NCBI GenBank assembly: GCA_964386975.1
Contig: CAYLUS010000039.1
Location: 1-17,462, forward strand
Origin: UBA6136 sp964386975
GTDB lineage: Bacteria; Pseudomonadota; Gammaproteobacteria; Methylococcales; Methylococcaceae
Direction of reading: 5' to 3'
DNA length: 17,462 nt
In this document: one piece after another, positions 1 to 7,012 of the stretch
How positions within the stretch are numbered: position 1 is the stretch's first letter
Layout of the letters: each line of letters opens with the position of its first letter
Translations under genes and position numbers: made by a program
Notes under the pieces: generated by a model
Told to the model about the DNA's origin: nothing
Database searches by the model: none
Seen by the model: the letters and a program-made list of their open reading frames with translations, nothing else

Positions 1-56
1 AGTCGACGAATTCTGTCATAAATGCGCGTGTGAATTAACGCTGCTAGAGGCATACT

Positions 57-182
57 GTGAACGATCTTTTAAAACCGCCGTTATTTGATCATCTCCGGCC
101 GAGGGCATATGACACCTTAGCGATGGTTTTTTCATGGCTGGGAAGGGGTCCTGATCTGGATGCAGACGAAAAAGCCCGCTAG
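57..182 (+). CDS. possible 41-residue hypothetical protein
   Basis: A short open frame starts with GTG at 57 and stops with TAG at 180. An AGAGG stretch six bases upstream of the GTG could serve as ribosome binding site. The predicted peptide begins MNDLLKPPLFDHLRPRAYD and ends in an acidic/basic tail (DADEKAR). I do not recognise it, and it has no signal peptide or membrane segment. The case rests only on the RBS and a protein-like composition. It could be chance or the tail of a decayed gene. Confidence 0.25.
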   Translation: MNDLLKPPLFDHLRPRAYDTLAMVFSWLGRGPDLDADEKAR

Positions 183-690
183 AACACTGGCTTTAGAGAA
201 TCAGACCGCGCGTGACCGAATTCTATCTTGGCAGATGGCTCGGTGAGACGCTTCATACAGACGCCCTGGAGGGCGAGAGTGCGGGGCCATCAGCTTGACC
301 GTATGCCCCATGGATCGAAACTTGCGGGCCCGGCAGGGGATCTGCCACAGGCTCCCATACCACTCAGGCAAGGTTCCAGATTCGCAAGGTAGGGGGTCGT
401 CTCTTTTCGTTTGATTTTTTTCACTGAACGATCTTGCTGTGCTGATAGGCGGCATGGATCTGAATAAAATTCATGAAGGAGGTCAATACCGATCGTGCTA
501 ATTTTCATAACCTGGTCGCTCCCATGCTTTAGGTGATAAATGCATCACCATTTTGGCAGTCAGATGCCGTCAGGGTGGCAAGCGACCATCTCATCAGGTG
601 TGGGCAGTTAGGGACAGATTCCAGCAGTTACAAGCCCTTCGGGCAGATCGGGATTGTCAACCAAGGCTATTTTGTGGAGACTCTCTTTCC
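183..690. other. about 0.5 kb without a convincing gene
   Basis: Two overlapping minus-strand frames (about 201-455 and 290-508) have no clear ribosome binding site and atypical composition, and I do not accept them. A plus-strand frame from GTG 533 to a TGA at 692-694 overlaps the start of the next gene but has no RBS. No RNA gene or strong terminator is visible. The promoter of the YbaY-META gene probably lies in the last 150 bases. Confidence 0.4.
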
Positions 691-1491
691 ATGATCATCC
701 AAAACCGCTGGACAGCGACCTTCCTTACTGGTCTTTTCATCTTTCTTGTTGCTGGCAGTCAGTGCCTGGCTGGGGCGAGCCTTGAAAGTACGGATGCCCG
801 CATCAGGGGGACCGTGAGCTATCAGGAGCGAATAGCGCTGCCATCAGGGGCGAAGGTGCGTCTCTCGCTCGTCGATGCCGCCGCTCCCGGTACCACCGGA
901 TTTCTGGTGGCCGAGTTTCCCATTAGCAAGATTCCTAAACCCTTTGATGTGTCATACGACCCGGGTCTCCTTGATGTCCGCCGCAGCTACCGGATCAAAG
1001 GTCAGATCACACACGAAGGCAAAATCCTGTTTGAAGGCGGTGAGAGGCCGCTTAAGGAGCCTAAAGTGCTTGAATCCCATGATGTGGGTGCACTGGTTCT
1101 GAAGAAGGTCAAGGAACCGGCTCAGCCGCATGAGGCACACCTCAAGGGCCATACCTGGGTCTTGCTTGAACTGCCGACCGTTGATCTCAGTCGACTCAAG
1201 GGGGCGCCCCCACGGATCATTTTTTCAAAGCACGACAACAGCGTCAGTGGCTTTACCGGTTGCAACCGCTTCTGGGGCGAGTACGCGTTATCGGGAGAAC
1301 AGCTTCAAATCTTGCCGCCTGCGACCACACGCATGGCTTGTGTGGAGGTCATGGAACTGGAAAACCGTTTTGTGTCGATGCTGCAGAAAGTGGCCCGCTT
1401 CACATTCGCACATGATGAGATGATTCTGGAGGACGCCAACCGCACCCCACTTGCACGGTTCAGGCGTGACACCGGGATGCCTGGCACCTGA
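691..1491 (+). CDS. secreted YbaY-META (HslJ-like) two-domain protein
   Basis: The predicted protein has 266 residues. ATG 691 is preferred over the longer TTG-started frame (from 553) because GTGGAGA lies about ten bases upstream and the protein then begins with a signal peptide: basic MIIQNR, a hydrophobic core, and a likely signal peptidase I site after LAGA. The cysteine in GSQC does not fit a lipobox. Residues about 35-145 match the YbaY (lipoprotein/YscW-like) domain, seen in GTVSYQERIALPSGAKV and the later FDVSYDP. Residues about 155-260 match a META/HslJ domain, with VSGFTGCNRFWG and TTRMAC. Both domains are known in envelope and heat- or stress-related proteins of unclear biochemical function. 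The two META cysteines (TGCN and MAC) may form a disulfide in the periplasm. No operon partner is evident. Confidence 0.85.
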   Translation: MIIQNRWTATFLTGLFIFLVAGSQCLAGASLESTDARIRGTVSYQERIALPSGAKVRLSLVDAAAPGTTGFLVAEFPISKIPKPFDVSYDPGLLDVRRSYRIKGQITHEGKILFEGGERPLKEPKVLESHDVGALVLKKVKEPAQPHEAHLKGHTWVLLELPTVDLSRLKGAPPRIIFSKHDNSVSGFTGCNRFWGEYALSGEQLQILPPATTRMACVEVMELENRFVSMLQKVARFTFAHDEMILEDANRTPLARFRRDTGMPGT

Positions 1492-1568
1492 TCAGTGGGT
1501 TAGGGGTCTGGGAACCCCCATCCGATTCGACTGTCCTAAATGGTGATACCCACCATTTCAATCCGGTC

Positions 1569-1754
1569 ATGCCAGACATCCTCATTCGCCTCGGAATTAT
1601 TATCATCCTCGGATTTGCCATCTATTTTGGCTTTAATGCGTGGCAGGAACATGTCGTTGTCTATGCATCCGGCTGCGAAACCGGTGGCGGTACACAACTA
1701 CCGACCTCGGTCTGCAAGTGGATCATAGATTACCGTTATCAGCTCGATAATTGA
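1569..1754 (+). CDS. small single-span membrane protein, hypothetical
   Basis: This 61-residue frame has one clear hydrophobic helix near its N terminus (LGIIIILGFAIYFGF, about residues 8-22). A polar tail with two cysteines (SGCETGGG and SVCKW) follows and is probably exported. I do not recognise a family. There is no strong RBS in front of ATG 1569. An alternative frame starting at 1540 is less protein-like. Its 3' end overlaps the minus-strand gene at 1739 by 16 bases, tail to tail. The helix and the paired cysteines are the main support. Confidence 0.45.
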   Translation: MPDILIRLGIIIILGFAIYFGFNAWQEHVVVYASGCETGGGTQLPTSVCKWIIDYRYQLDN

Positions 1755-1948
1755 GACTTTGCAGCCGCGATTGAGCGGTTCTTAAGGGCTCTCAAGACCT
1801 CTGCACCGGTCAATTTGGCCTCTTCCACCTGAATCTGGTTCTGGACCACATGGGGGCTTGCGTCTTTCATCTGGTGGTCGCGAAAATCCATGTCCGAAAC
1901 AAAGGCATAAACCAGAGCCAGTAGGGTTATTCGTGCTGCATTTTTCAT
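1739..1948 (-). CDS. small hypothetical protein with N-terminal hydrophobic segment
   Basis: This 69-residue protein starts at ATG 1948, chosen over an upstream in-frame start because GGGAGA sits about six bases before it. It begins MKNAARITLLALVYAFVSD, a short weak signal or anchor-like segment. The rest is a hydrophilic, probably helical region (VEEAKLTGAEVLRALKNRS). No family is recognised. It is the last of four minus-strand small genes, but a 184-base gap separates it from the gene upstream, so it probably has its own promoter. Confidence 0.45.
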   Translation of the reverse strand: MKNAARITLLALVYAFVSDMDFRDHQMKDASPHVVQNQIQVEEAKLTGAEVLRALKNRSIAAAKSQLSS

Positions 1949-2068
1949 GGCGATCTCCCGATCAGAGTGATAGCTTTTGCTAACGTTCGGGGACAGCCTA
2001 ATTGGCATTCTGCTAACTGTCAATAGCAGATGATAAATAATAGCGGGCGATTTGAATCTAAAGGCGTT

Positions 2069-2098
2069 GGCCTGCCCCCCTTGAATGAGGGTCAGGCC
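2069..2098 (-). terminator. possible terminator hairpin after the 144-residue secreted protein
   Basis: GGCCTG at 2069-2074 and CAGGCC at 2093-2098 form a perfect 6-bp outer stem. One mismatch and three more G-C pairs extend it inward. It lies 35 bases beyond the minus-strand stop at 2133. No good T-tract follows on the minus strand, so intrinsic termination is uncertain. Confidence 0.35.
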
Positions 2099-2132
2099 AC
2101 AGGGGTCCGCCTTAGGTCGATTAGCGTTTTTC

Positions 2133-2567
2133 TTATTTGGCTGTTGCGGTCCAGAATTTGGTGGGTCCGCTTTTCTTTTCCTTCACCGCATCGGTGTGCT
2201 TACAGAAGGCGTCGGTATCCAGAAAGCTTTCAGACAGCAACATTCCAACGTAGGTCCCATAAAGGACCGAGGTCTTGACCGCATAATCCTGCATGGCTTC
2301 AGGGGTTGTACCGCCCCGCTCGGCCATCAACTGACTGAATACCTTGTTGGCTTCAGCGCCATTAAAGGTCAAGCCAGGACAGGCAGAACTCGCCACATTG
2401 GCATAGGCTGCATCTACCATCAGGCGCTGGTAATCCTTGCCAACCAATGCAATGGTTTTCTGTTCCAGCGAGAGGTAGCCCGGGCTCAATTTCTGAATCA
2501 CTTCAGCATCATCTACAGCCCATGCAGATCCTGACAGGAGCGCCAGAAATGGAATGATTTTTTTCAT
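2133..2567 (-). CDS. secreted hypothetical protein (144 aa)
   Basis: ATG 2567 is chosen over an in-frame GTG nine bases earlier, because AGGTGG lies five bases upstream of the ATG. The N terminus MKKIIPFLALLSGSAWA is a standard signal peptide with probable cleavage before VDDAEV. The mature part of about 127 residues is mostly helical. It has two cysteines (SSACPG and AFCKH) that could pair in the periplasm. I do not recognise a family. It follows the lipoprotein gene with only two bases between that gene's TAA and this ATG, so the two are almost certainly co-translated. Confidence 0.7.
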   Translation of the reverse strand: MKKIIPFLALLSGSAWAVDDAEVIQKLSPGYLSLEQKTIALVGKDYQRLMVDAAYANVASSACPGLTFNGAEANKVFSQLMAERGGTTPEAMQDYAVKTSVLYGTYVGMLLSESFLDTDAFCKHTDAVKEKKSGPTKFWTATAK

Positions 2568-2569
2568 AA

Positions 2570-2752
2570 TTACCACCTGCCTGGATGATAGAAGCCACGA
2601 CCACCGCCCCAGCCGCGATTGACATTGACAAAATTGTTATGGCCCCAGCCACCGCCACCCCAGCCACCGCCACGGTAGCCGACCACATTACCGGAATAAC
2701 TGTAGCATCCGGCAAGCACCAGAGCTGCCAGAACAATCAGGCTTTTTTTCAC
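2570..2752 (-). CDS. small Gly/Trp-rich lipoprotein
   Basis: This 60-residue protein has a classic lipoprotein signal, MKKSLIVLAALVLAGC, with lipobox LAGC and acylation at Cys16. The mature part of 45 residues is low-complexity and rich in Gly, Trp, Tyr, Asn and His. It has GGGWGGGGWG and GWGGGRGF blocks and ends in HPGRW. The start codon is GTG (2750-2752), supported by AGAGGTG about five bases upstream. The last two codons, Arg-Trp (AGG TGG), double as the ribosome binding site of the downstream gene. Function is unknown. The composition recalls small surface or envelope-stress lipoproteins, but that is only a resemblance. Confidence 0.7.
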   Translation of the reverse strand: MKKSLIVLAALVLAGCYSYSGNVVGYRGGGWGGGGWGHNNFVNVNRGWGGGRGFYHPGRW

Positions 2753-2847
2753 AGTTCACCTCTCAGGATCAAACCACGCCCTGAATTGGGCAAAGCTATT
2801 GTATCGCTTGATTGGCGCGCGCGAGAATCGATGACGCGGAAGAGTGA

Positions 2848-3081
2848 TCAGGCCGATTCGCTGAGGCCGATTCCGCTTTCAAAGCGAGGGTTGTTGCCAA
2901 GGAGGATTTCAGCCAGCTCATCACTGGAGATGCCCAGCATCATGGCGATCTTGGAAAAGCCCCAGACCGGCTCAATACCACCGAGCGTCGTCCCGTCAGA
3001 CTCAGGAAGGCACCCCCGCTCAATCAGCAGGCGCACTTTCTTCAGGGTTTCCGCATCCAGATTTTCAGAATCATCTGCCAT
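2848..3081 (-). CDS. small cytoplasmic hypothetical protein (77 aa)
   Basis: ATG 3081 is preferred to one 36 bases upstream because TTGGAAG lies about five bases before it. The protein is hydrophilic with no signal sequence. A segment FSKIAMMLGISSDELAEIL at about residues 43-61 has the spacing of a helix-turn-helix-like motif, but the rest is too short to assign. It is the first of the four minus-strand small genes. A 95-base gap to the lipoprotein gene could hold that gene's promoter. Confidence 0.55.
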   Translation of the reverse strand: MADDSENLDAETLKKVRLLIERGCLPESDGTTLGGIEPVWGFSKIAMMLGISSDELAEILLGNNPRFESGIGLSESA

Positions 3082-3278
3082 AAGTCTTCCAAGTCTATCC
3101 TTAGTGCCCGACTCCATGGGATCCGGTCCATGGGCAATGGAATATTGCCCCGATCCTTTTCGTGGGCGGGAAGATTTTATCTGAGCTACCTTCGAAATTC
3201 CAATCGGATCGATGACGTTAAAAGACCCTGATCCGAATTAATGCCAATAGGCAGAGCCTGTCACCCTGCACCATACTC

Positions 3279-3293
3279 GAGCCTGTCGAAGGA
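3279..3293. repeat. fragment resembling a widespread dispersed intergenic repeat
   Basis: CGAGCCTGTCGAAGG in this gene-free stretch (3082-3377) resembles the dispersed CCTTCGACAGGCTC-type repeat seen between genes in many proteobacteria. There is only one copy here, so the assignment comes from memory of that motif, not from repetition in this window. The rest of the gap holds no gene I can support. Confidence 0.25.
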
Positions 3294-3377
3294 AACCCGC
3301 CCGGTGACTGATCATGCGCAGACCGTCTTATAAACACCTGCCCATTCAACCCGATTGATGCCATGGAGCGCCCGATC

Positions 3378-4211
3378 ATGCCCCCTTTGAACGATCGCCC
3401 CTCTGCCCTCTCCGGGCTTTTTTATCCCGCTCAGCCGCTTGTCCTTGAACGCATGCTGGCCGGATGGCTGGATGATGCGCCGCAAAGTCAGTTCCCTTCG
3501 CCGAAAATGCTGATGGTGCCCCATGCCGGCTACCGTTATTCCGGTGCCATTGCTGCTGCGGGATTCAAGGCGCTGGGTGAAGGTGTGCGCCGCATCCGAA
3601 GAGTGGTGCTTTTAGGACCCTGCCATCGGGTTCCTGTCAGGGGGATCAGTTACCCGGAAGTCGATGCCTTTTCGACGCCACTCGGTCGGGTCGAACTCGA
3701 TCATGAGGCCATTGTTGCTGTGCAACAGCTGCCGCAGGTCGAGGCCTCGACACAGGCCCATCGGGATGAGCACGCCCTTGAGGTGCAGTTACCGTTTCTG
3801 CAGTACCTGCTTAGGGGTTTCAAGATCGTCCCACTGATTGTCGGGGGGGCATCGCCGAGAGCCGTCATGGATGTCATCGAGTGCCTGTGGGGTGGAGATG
3901 AAACCCTGCTGGTGATCAGTTCCGATTTATCCCACTTTCACAGCCAACAGGAGGCCCTGGCGCTGGATCAGAAGACGATCCGGCGCATTGTTGATCTGGA
4001 TCCGACCCTCGATGGTGAGGATGCCTGCGGGGCTTACCCCCTCAATGGCGCGCTGCAGGCAGCCCGACGCCATGATCTTGAGGCAAGGCTTTTGGTTCGC
4101 GGTGATTCTGCCAGGGAGTCCGGCGATGCCGCTTCCGTGGTGGGTTATGCGGCGATTGGTTTCTGGGCGCCGCAATGCCAGTCGCCGTCTTCCCTCTCGC
4201 ATCCATCATGA
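3378..4211 (+). CDS. amrB: AmmeMemoRadiSam system protein B (Memo family)
   Basis: The Memo family is homologous to human MEMO1 and related in fold to extradiol dioxygenases; the bacterial reaction is unknown. Numbering from ATG 3378, the family marks are GLFYP (13-17), PHAGY with His49, LGPCH with His83, DEHALEVQLPF (130-140) and SSDLSHF with His186. These His residues match the family metal site. A conserved cysteine follows in GEDACGAYPLNG. At 277 residues it is full length. ATG 3378 has GGAG about nine bases upstream; an in-frame ATG at 3363 is possible but lacks an RBS. Its TGA overlaps the amrA start (ATGA), so the two are translationally coupled. It is the first gene of a three-gene set. 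Confidence 0.93.
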   Translation: MPPLNDRPSALSGLFYPAQPLVLERMLAGWLDDAPQSQFPSPKMLMVPHAGYRYSGAIAAAGFKALGEGVRRIRRVVLLGPCHRVPVRGISYPEVDAFSTPLGRVELDHEAIVAVQQLPQVEASTQAHRDEHALEVQLPFLQYLLRGFKIVPLIVGGASPRAVMDVIECLWGGDETLLVISSDLSHFHSQQEALALDQKTIRRIVDLDPTLDGEDACGAYPLNGALQAARRHDLEARLLVRGDSARESGDAASVVGYAAIGFWAPQCQSPSSLSHPS

Positions 4212-4792
4212 ACTCTGAGACTAACGGGAAAGGGCGCGCCCTTCTTGCCTGTGCGCGCAATGCCATCGCCCGGCATCTGGGGTTGCCGACCCTCCAGGAC
4301 TTGGAGCACCCGGCCCTGAGGGAGTCCGGGGCCTGTTTTGTCACGCTTTATCGGCAAGGAGAACTGCGCGGCTGTATCGGCAGCCTGATCCCCCATCGAT
4401 GCTCACTTGCAGACGATGTGCGCCAAAATGCACTCGCGGCCGCCTTCCATGATCCAAGATTCCCGCCACTGGAAGGTAGAGAATGGTCGAAGATCCACAT
4501 CGAGGTCTCGGTTCTCGGCCCGCCATTGCCGATCGTATTCTCATCCGAGGCGGATCTCATTGCACAACTGGTTCCAGGGCGTGATGGCTTGATCCTTCGC
4601 TGTGGTCCTCACCAGAGCACGCTTTTACCCAGCGTCTGGCAAACCCTGAAGGACCCTCGTGAGTTCCTGCGTGCACTCAAGCGAAAAGCGGGATTACCGG
4701 CCGATTTTTGGGATACAAGCGTTCAAATCGAACGCTATAGGGTCGATGCTTACAGAGAAACGTCGGAGAGAGGCGATGAGCGAACTCATTGA
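4208..4792 (+). CDS. amrA: AmmeMemoRadiSam system protein A (AMMECR1 domain)
   Basis: This 194-residue protein consists of one AMMECR1 domain. The family signature LRGCIGS is followed by LADDVRQNALAAAFHDPRF and the IHIEVSVLGPP strand. The C-terminal helix VWQTLKDPREFLRALKRKAGL is also typical. The cysteine in RGCIG is the conserved residue. Biochemical function is unknown in bacteria and humans. The ATG at 4208 overlaps the amrB stop as ATGA, and its own 3' end runs 17 bases into amrS, so the three proteins are expected to be made together. Confidence 0.93.
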   Translation: MNSETNGKGRALLACARNAIARHLGLPTLQDLEHPALRESGACFVTLYRQGELRGCIGSLIPHRCSLADDVRQNALAAAFHDPRFPPLEGREWSKIHIEVSVLGPPLPIVFSSEADLIAQLVPGRDGLILRCGPHQSTLLPSVWQTLKDPREFLRALKRKAGLPADFWDTSVQIERYRVDAYRETSERGDERTH

Positions 4793-5828
4793 TCCAACGC
4801 AGTCGGGACTGATTCCGGCCCGTTGGTGGCATCAGCAGGAAGATGGGCGCATTCAATGCGATCTTTGTCCACGGCTGTGTCGATTGCATGAGGGGCAACG
4901 GGGCCTTTGCTTTGTGCGTGGGCGCCTGAATGATCAGATGGTACTCACCACTTACGGGCGAAGCTCCGGGTTCTGCATCGATCCGATCGAAAAGAAGCCG
5001 CTCTACCATTTCTATCCGGGATCAAAGGTCTTGAGTTTCGGCACCGCCGGCTGCAATCTGGCCTGCAAGTTTTGCCAGAACTGGGATATCTCCAAGAGCC
5101 GCGAGATGGACCGGTTGCAATCAAAAGCCAGCCCCGAGGCGATTGCGAAATCCGCCCAGCAGAGCCACGCCCGAAGCGTCGCCTTTACCTATAACGATCC
5201 GGTTATCTTTGCTGAATACGCTATGGATACGGCAAGCCATTGCCGTTCGCTCGGCATCAAGACGGTTGCGGTCAGCGCAGGCTATATCCTCCCAGAACCC
5301 AGAGCGGCGTTTTTTGCGCTGATGGATGCAGCCAACATCGATCTCAAGGCTTTCACCGATGACTTCTATGTCCACCAGACCGGATCCCATCTAAGTCCCG
5401 TACTCGAGACCCTGGAATACATCGCCCATGACACCGACTGCTGGCTGGAAATCACCACCCTTCTGATTCCAGGACTTAATGATTCAGCCACTGAAATCAA
5501 AAACCAATGCCGATGGATCCTGACCCATCTGGGTGATCAGATTCCCTTGCATTTCTCGGCGTTCCATCCGGCCTGGAAGATGCAGGAGATCCCAAAAACC
5601 CCGCCCGAAACGGTCATCAGAGCGCGAAGGATCGGGCTCGATACGGGCCTCAAGCATGTCTATACCGGCAACATCGATGACCGTGAGGGTGGCAAGACAC
5701 ACTGTGCGCAGTGCGCAGGCACGCTGATCGAGCGGTCCGGCTACCGAATCCTGGCAAAACGGCTATCACCGGGTGGCCTCTGTCCCGATTGCAGTCAGCC
5801 GCTCAAGGGCCGGTTTTTGGAAGGCTAA
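4776..5828 (+). CDS. amrS: AmmeMemoRadiSam system radical SAM enzyme
   Basis: This 350-residue radical SAM protein is of the PflA-like AmrS type. Its CxxxCxxC cluster motif is AGCNLACKFCQNW, with Cys93, Cys97 and Cys100. An N-terminal cysteine group (CDLCPRLC, then GLC at about 28-45) precedes it. A C-terminal zinc-ribbon-like pair (HCAQC and LCPDC) follows, as in the family. ATG 4776 is chosen because GGAGAGAGG lies just upstream and the usual N terminus then begins MSELIDP; a longer frame from 4659 only runs through amrA. The enzyme should cleave SAM and generate a radical on an unknown substrate, presumably acting with AmrA and AmrB. The gene ends six bases from the convergent DUF2490 gene. 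Confidence 0.95.
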   Translation: MSELIDPTQSGLIPARWWHQQEDGRIQCDLCPRLCRLHEGQRGLCFVRGRLNDQMVLTTYGRSSGFCIDPIEKKPLYHFYPGSKVLSFGTAGCNLACKFCQNWDISKSREMDRLQSKASPEAIAKSAQQSHARSVAFTYNDPVIFAEYAMDTASHCRSLGIKTVAVSAGYILPEPRAAFFALMDAANIDLKAFTDDFYVHQTGSHLSPVLETLEYIAHDTDCWLEITTLLIPGLNDSATEIKNQCRWILTHLGDQIPLHFSAFHPAWKMQEIPKTPPETVIRARRIGLDTGLKHVYTGNIDDREGGKTHCAQCAGTLIERSGYRILAKRLSPGGLCPDCSQPLKGRFLEG

Positions 5829-5845
5829 GCGACGTCAGTCTTCCA
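5818..5845. terminator. possible bidirectional hairpin between convergent genes
   Basis: TGGAAG at 5818-5823 pairs with CTTCCA at 5840-5845, extended by a G-T wobble and two more pairs around a ten-base loop. It spans both stop codons (amrS plus, DUF2490 minus). The T-runs on either side are poor, so intrinsic termination is only a suggestion. Confidence 0.3.
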
Positions 5846-6548
5846 GGTTTAGGTAGAAGTTAAGCGCAATAAAGTCGACACTGAGATCCTGCACCAGATC
5901 ACGATTGATGTAGTTGTTGAGATAGCCCAGTTCCAATCGATACTGATCATCCAGCCAGTAACCGGCGCCGAAAAACGCACGGTTTTGGTCGAAGCCCGCG
6001 ATAGGCCCCCAACTTACGCTGTTAAGGTTCACAAAATATTCCTCAGCAGCGACCAGATAAAAAGACGGGGTCAAGGGGTAGTTGAACTGCAGAAGAAACC
6101 GGCTTCGAACGGCAGCCCCGGGCGCAAGGTTAATGGCCCGCTCCTCGAGGCGGCTGCTCAGCTTGAAAAGACCATACTCGCTCGAATGCTCGAAGGTGTA
6201 TTGCTGCCATATCCGGTTTTCGAAGGTAGGCTGTGCAGCAAGGGGGGCCTGCACATATTGGAGGCCATAGCCCATGGAGACGGACTGCGTGGGGGTGAAA
6301 CGATATCCGATCGAGTTGTAGGACCCGGTGACGGAAAAACGGAGGTCATCACTTTTCGACGTGGTTGATGGGCTGGCGGACACCGCCCCAACCAGGAGAT
6401 CCGACTGAAAGGTCCAGCGCGACTTAGGGATCAGTGAGCCACTGATGGAAAGGTCGCCCAGAATGCCCAGATGCTGTTCAATCCCCAGCGCCGGGAAGGA
6501 AAGACAAAGGGGGAGGCTCTGGATCACGCCTCGAAACAACCAGAGCAA
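5835..6548 (-). CDS. DUF2490-family outer-membrane beta-barrel protein
   Basis: The protein is about 237 residues with alternating amphipathic strands. Its features are those of DUF2490 outer-membrane proteins: a tyrosine/phenylalanine-rich strand pattern, an LEERAINLAPGAAVRSRFLLQFNYPL core, AEEYFVNLN, and a tail of FDQNRAFFGAGYWLDDQYRLELGYLNNY. It ends in hydrophobic FIALNFYLNLED. The start is uncertain. TTG 6548 follows AGGAGG and leaves a normal signal peptide (LLWLFRGVIQSLPLCLSFPALG); GTG 6587 lengthens the frame but has no RBS. Members have no proven function. It is the last gene of the minus-strand cluster, 87 bases after the cytochrome gene when measured from this start. Confidence 0.75.
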   Translation of the reverse strand: MLWLFRGVIQSLPLCLSFPALGIEQHLGILGDLSISGSLIPKSRWTFQSDLLVGAVSASPSTTSKSDDLRFSVTGSYNSIGYRFTPTQSVSMGYGLQYVQAPLAAQPTFENRIWQQYTFEHSSEYGLFKLSSRLEERAINLAPGAAVRSRFLLQFNYPLTPSFYLVAAEEYFVNLNSVSWGPIAGFDQNRAFFGAGYWLDDQYRLELGYLNNYINRDLVQDLSVDFIALNFYLNLED

Positions 6549-6635
6549 CCCTCCTCCTGACCAGAGGGGCCGGGCACCCAGGGGCACCCGAAACCGATGA
6601 CCGGTGGAATGTATGGGAGAAACCGCCGATGCGGA

Positions 6636-6941
6636 TTATTTCTGGCTCAGAACCCACTCCACCAGTTTTTTCGCTTCATCAGGTGACACCGCATTGGGCG
6701 GCATGGACATGCTGCCCCAGACGCCGCCACCGCCCTTCATGACCTTTTGTGCCAGTTGGTCTGTCACGTTCTGACCCGCATATTTCTTGGCGACATCTTT
6801 ATAGGCAGGGCCGACAATGGCTTTTTCGACGGAGTGGCAATTCAGGCAGCCTTTACTCTGGGCCAAGGCCTGGTCTGCATGGACTGAGGGAACTGCGGTG
6901 GTCGCCAGCGCGAGAGCGCCGAACAGGGACTTTTTCATCAT
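6636..6941 (-). CDS. small periplasmic class I cytochrome c (c551/c8 type)
   Basis: This protein of about 101 residues is a periplasmic electron carrier. A signal peptide (MMKKSLFGALALATTAVPSVHA) is followed by an 80-residue monohaem domain. The haem site is GCLNCH with Cys32, Cys35 and axial His36. The distal methionine is in the conserved SMSMPPN loop, and the C-terminal helix is DEAKKLVEWVLSQK. This matches the c551/c8 family, which accepts electrons from bc1-type complexes and donates to oxidases or reductases. Three ATGs are clustered; the one at 6941 sits six bases after GAGGAG and is preferred over 6947, which abuts the RBS. It lies 71 bases after the metallohydrolase gene in the same direction, suggesting a link with the redox-like protein at the head of the cluster. 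Confidence 0.93.
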   Translation of the reverse strand: MMKKSLFGALALATTAVPSVHADQALAQSKGCLNCHSVEKAIVGPAYKDVAKKYAGQNVTDQLAQKVMKGGGGVWGSMSMPPNAVSPDEAKKLVEWVLSQK

Positions 6942-7012
6942 GGTCATCTCCTCAAGGGACAGTGGGTGTCAACGGTCAAGGCAGGCTCGCAACAATCACG
7001 AATCCACCAGAT

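Noticed and set aside
27..42. TGTGA half of a possible CRP site near the left edge
   Set aside because: The second half does not match TCACA and no relevant promoter is next to it.
201..508. Two minus-strand frames of 72-84 codons in the left gap
   Set aside because: They overlap each other and lack good ribosome sites, conserved features and protein-like composition.
533..694. 53-codon GTG frame whose TGA overlaps the start of the YbaY-META gene
   Set aside because: The overlap looks like coupling, but there is no RBS and no recognisable sequence. The downstream gene has its own ribosome site.
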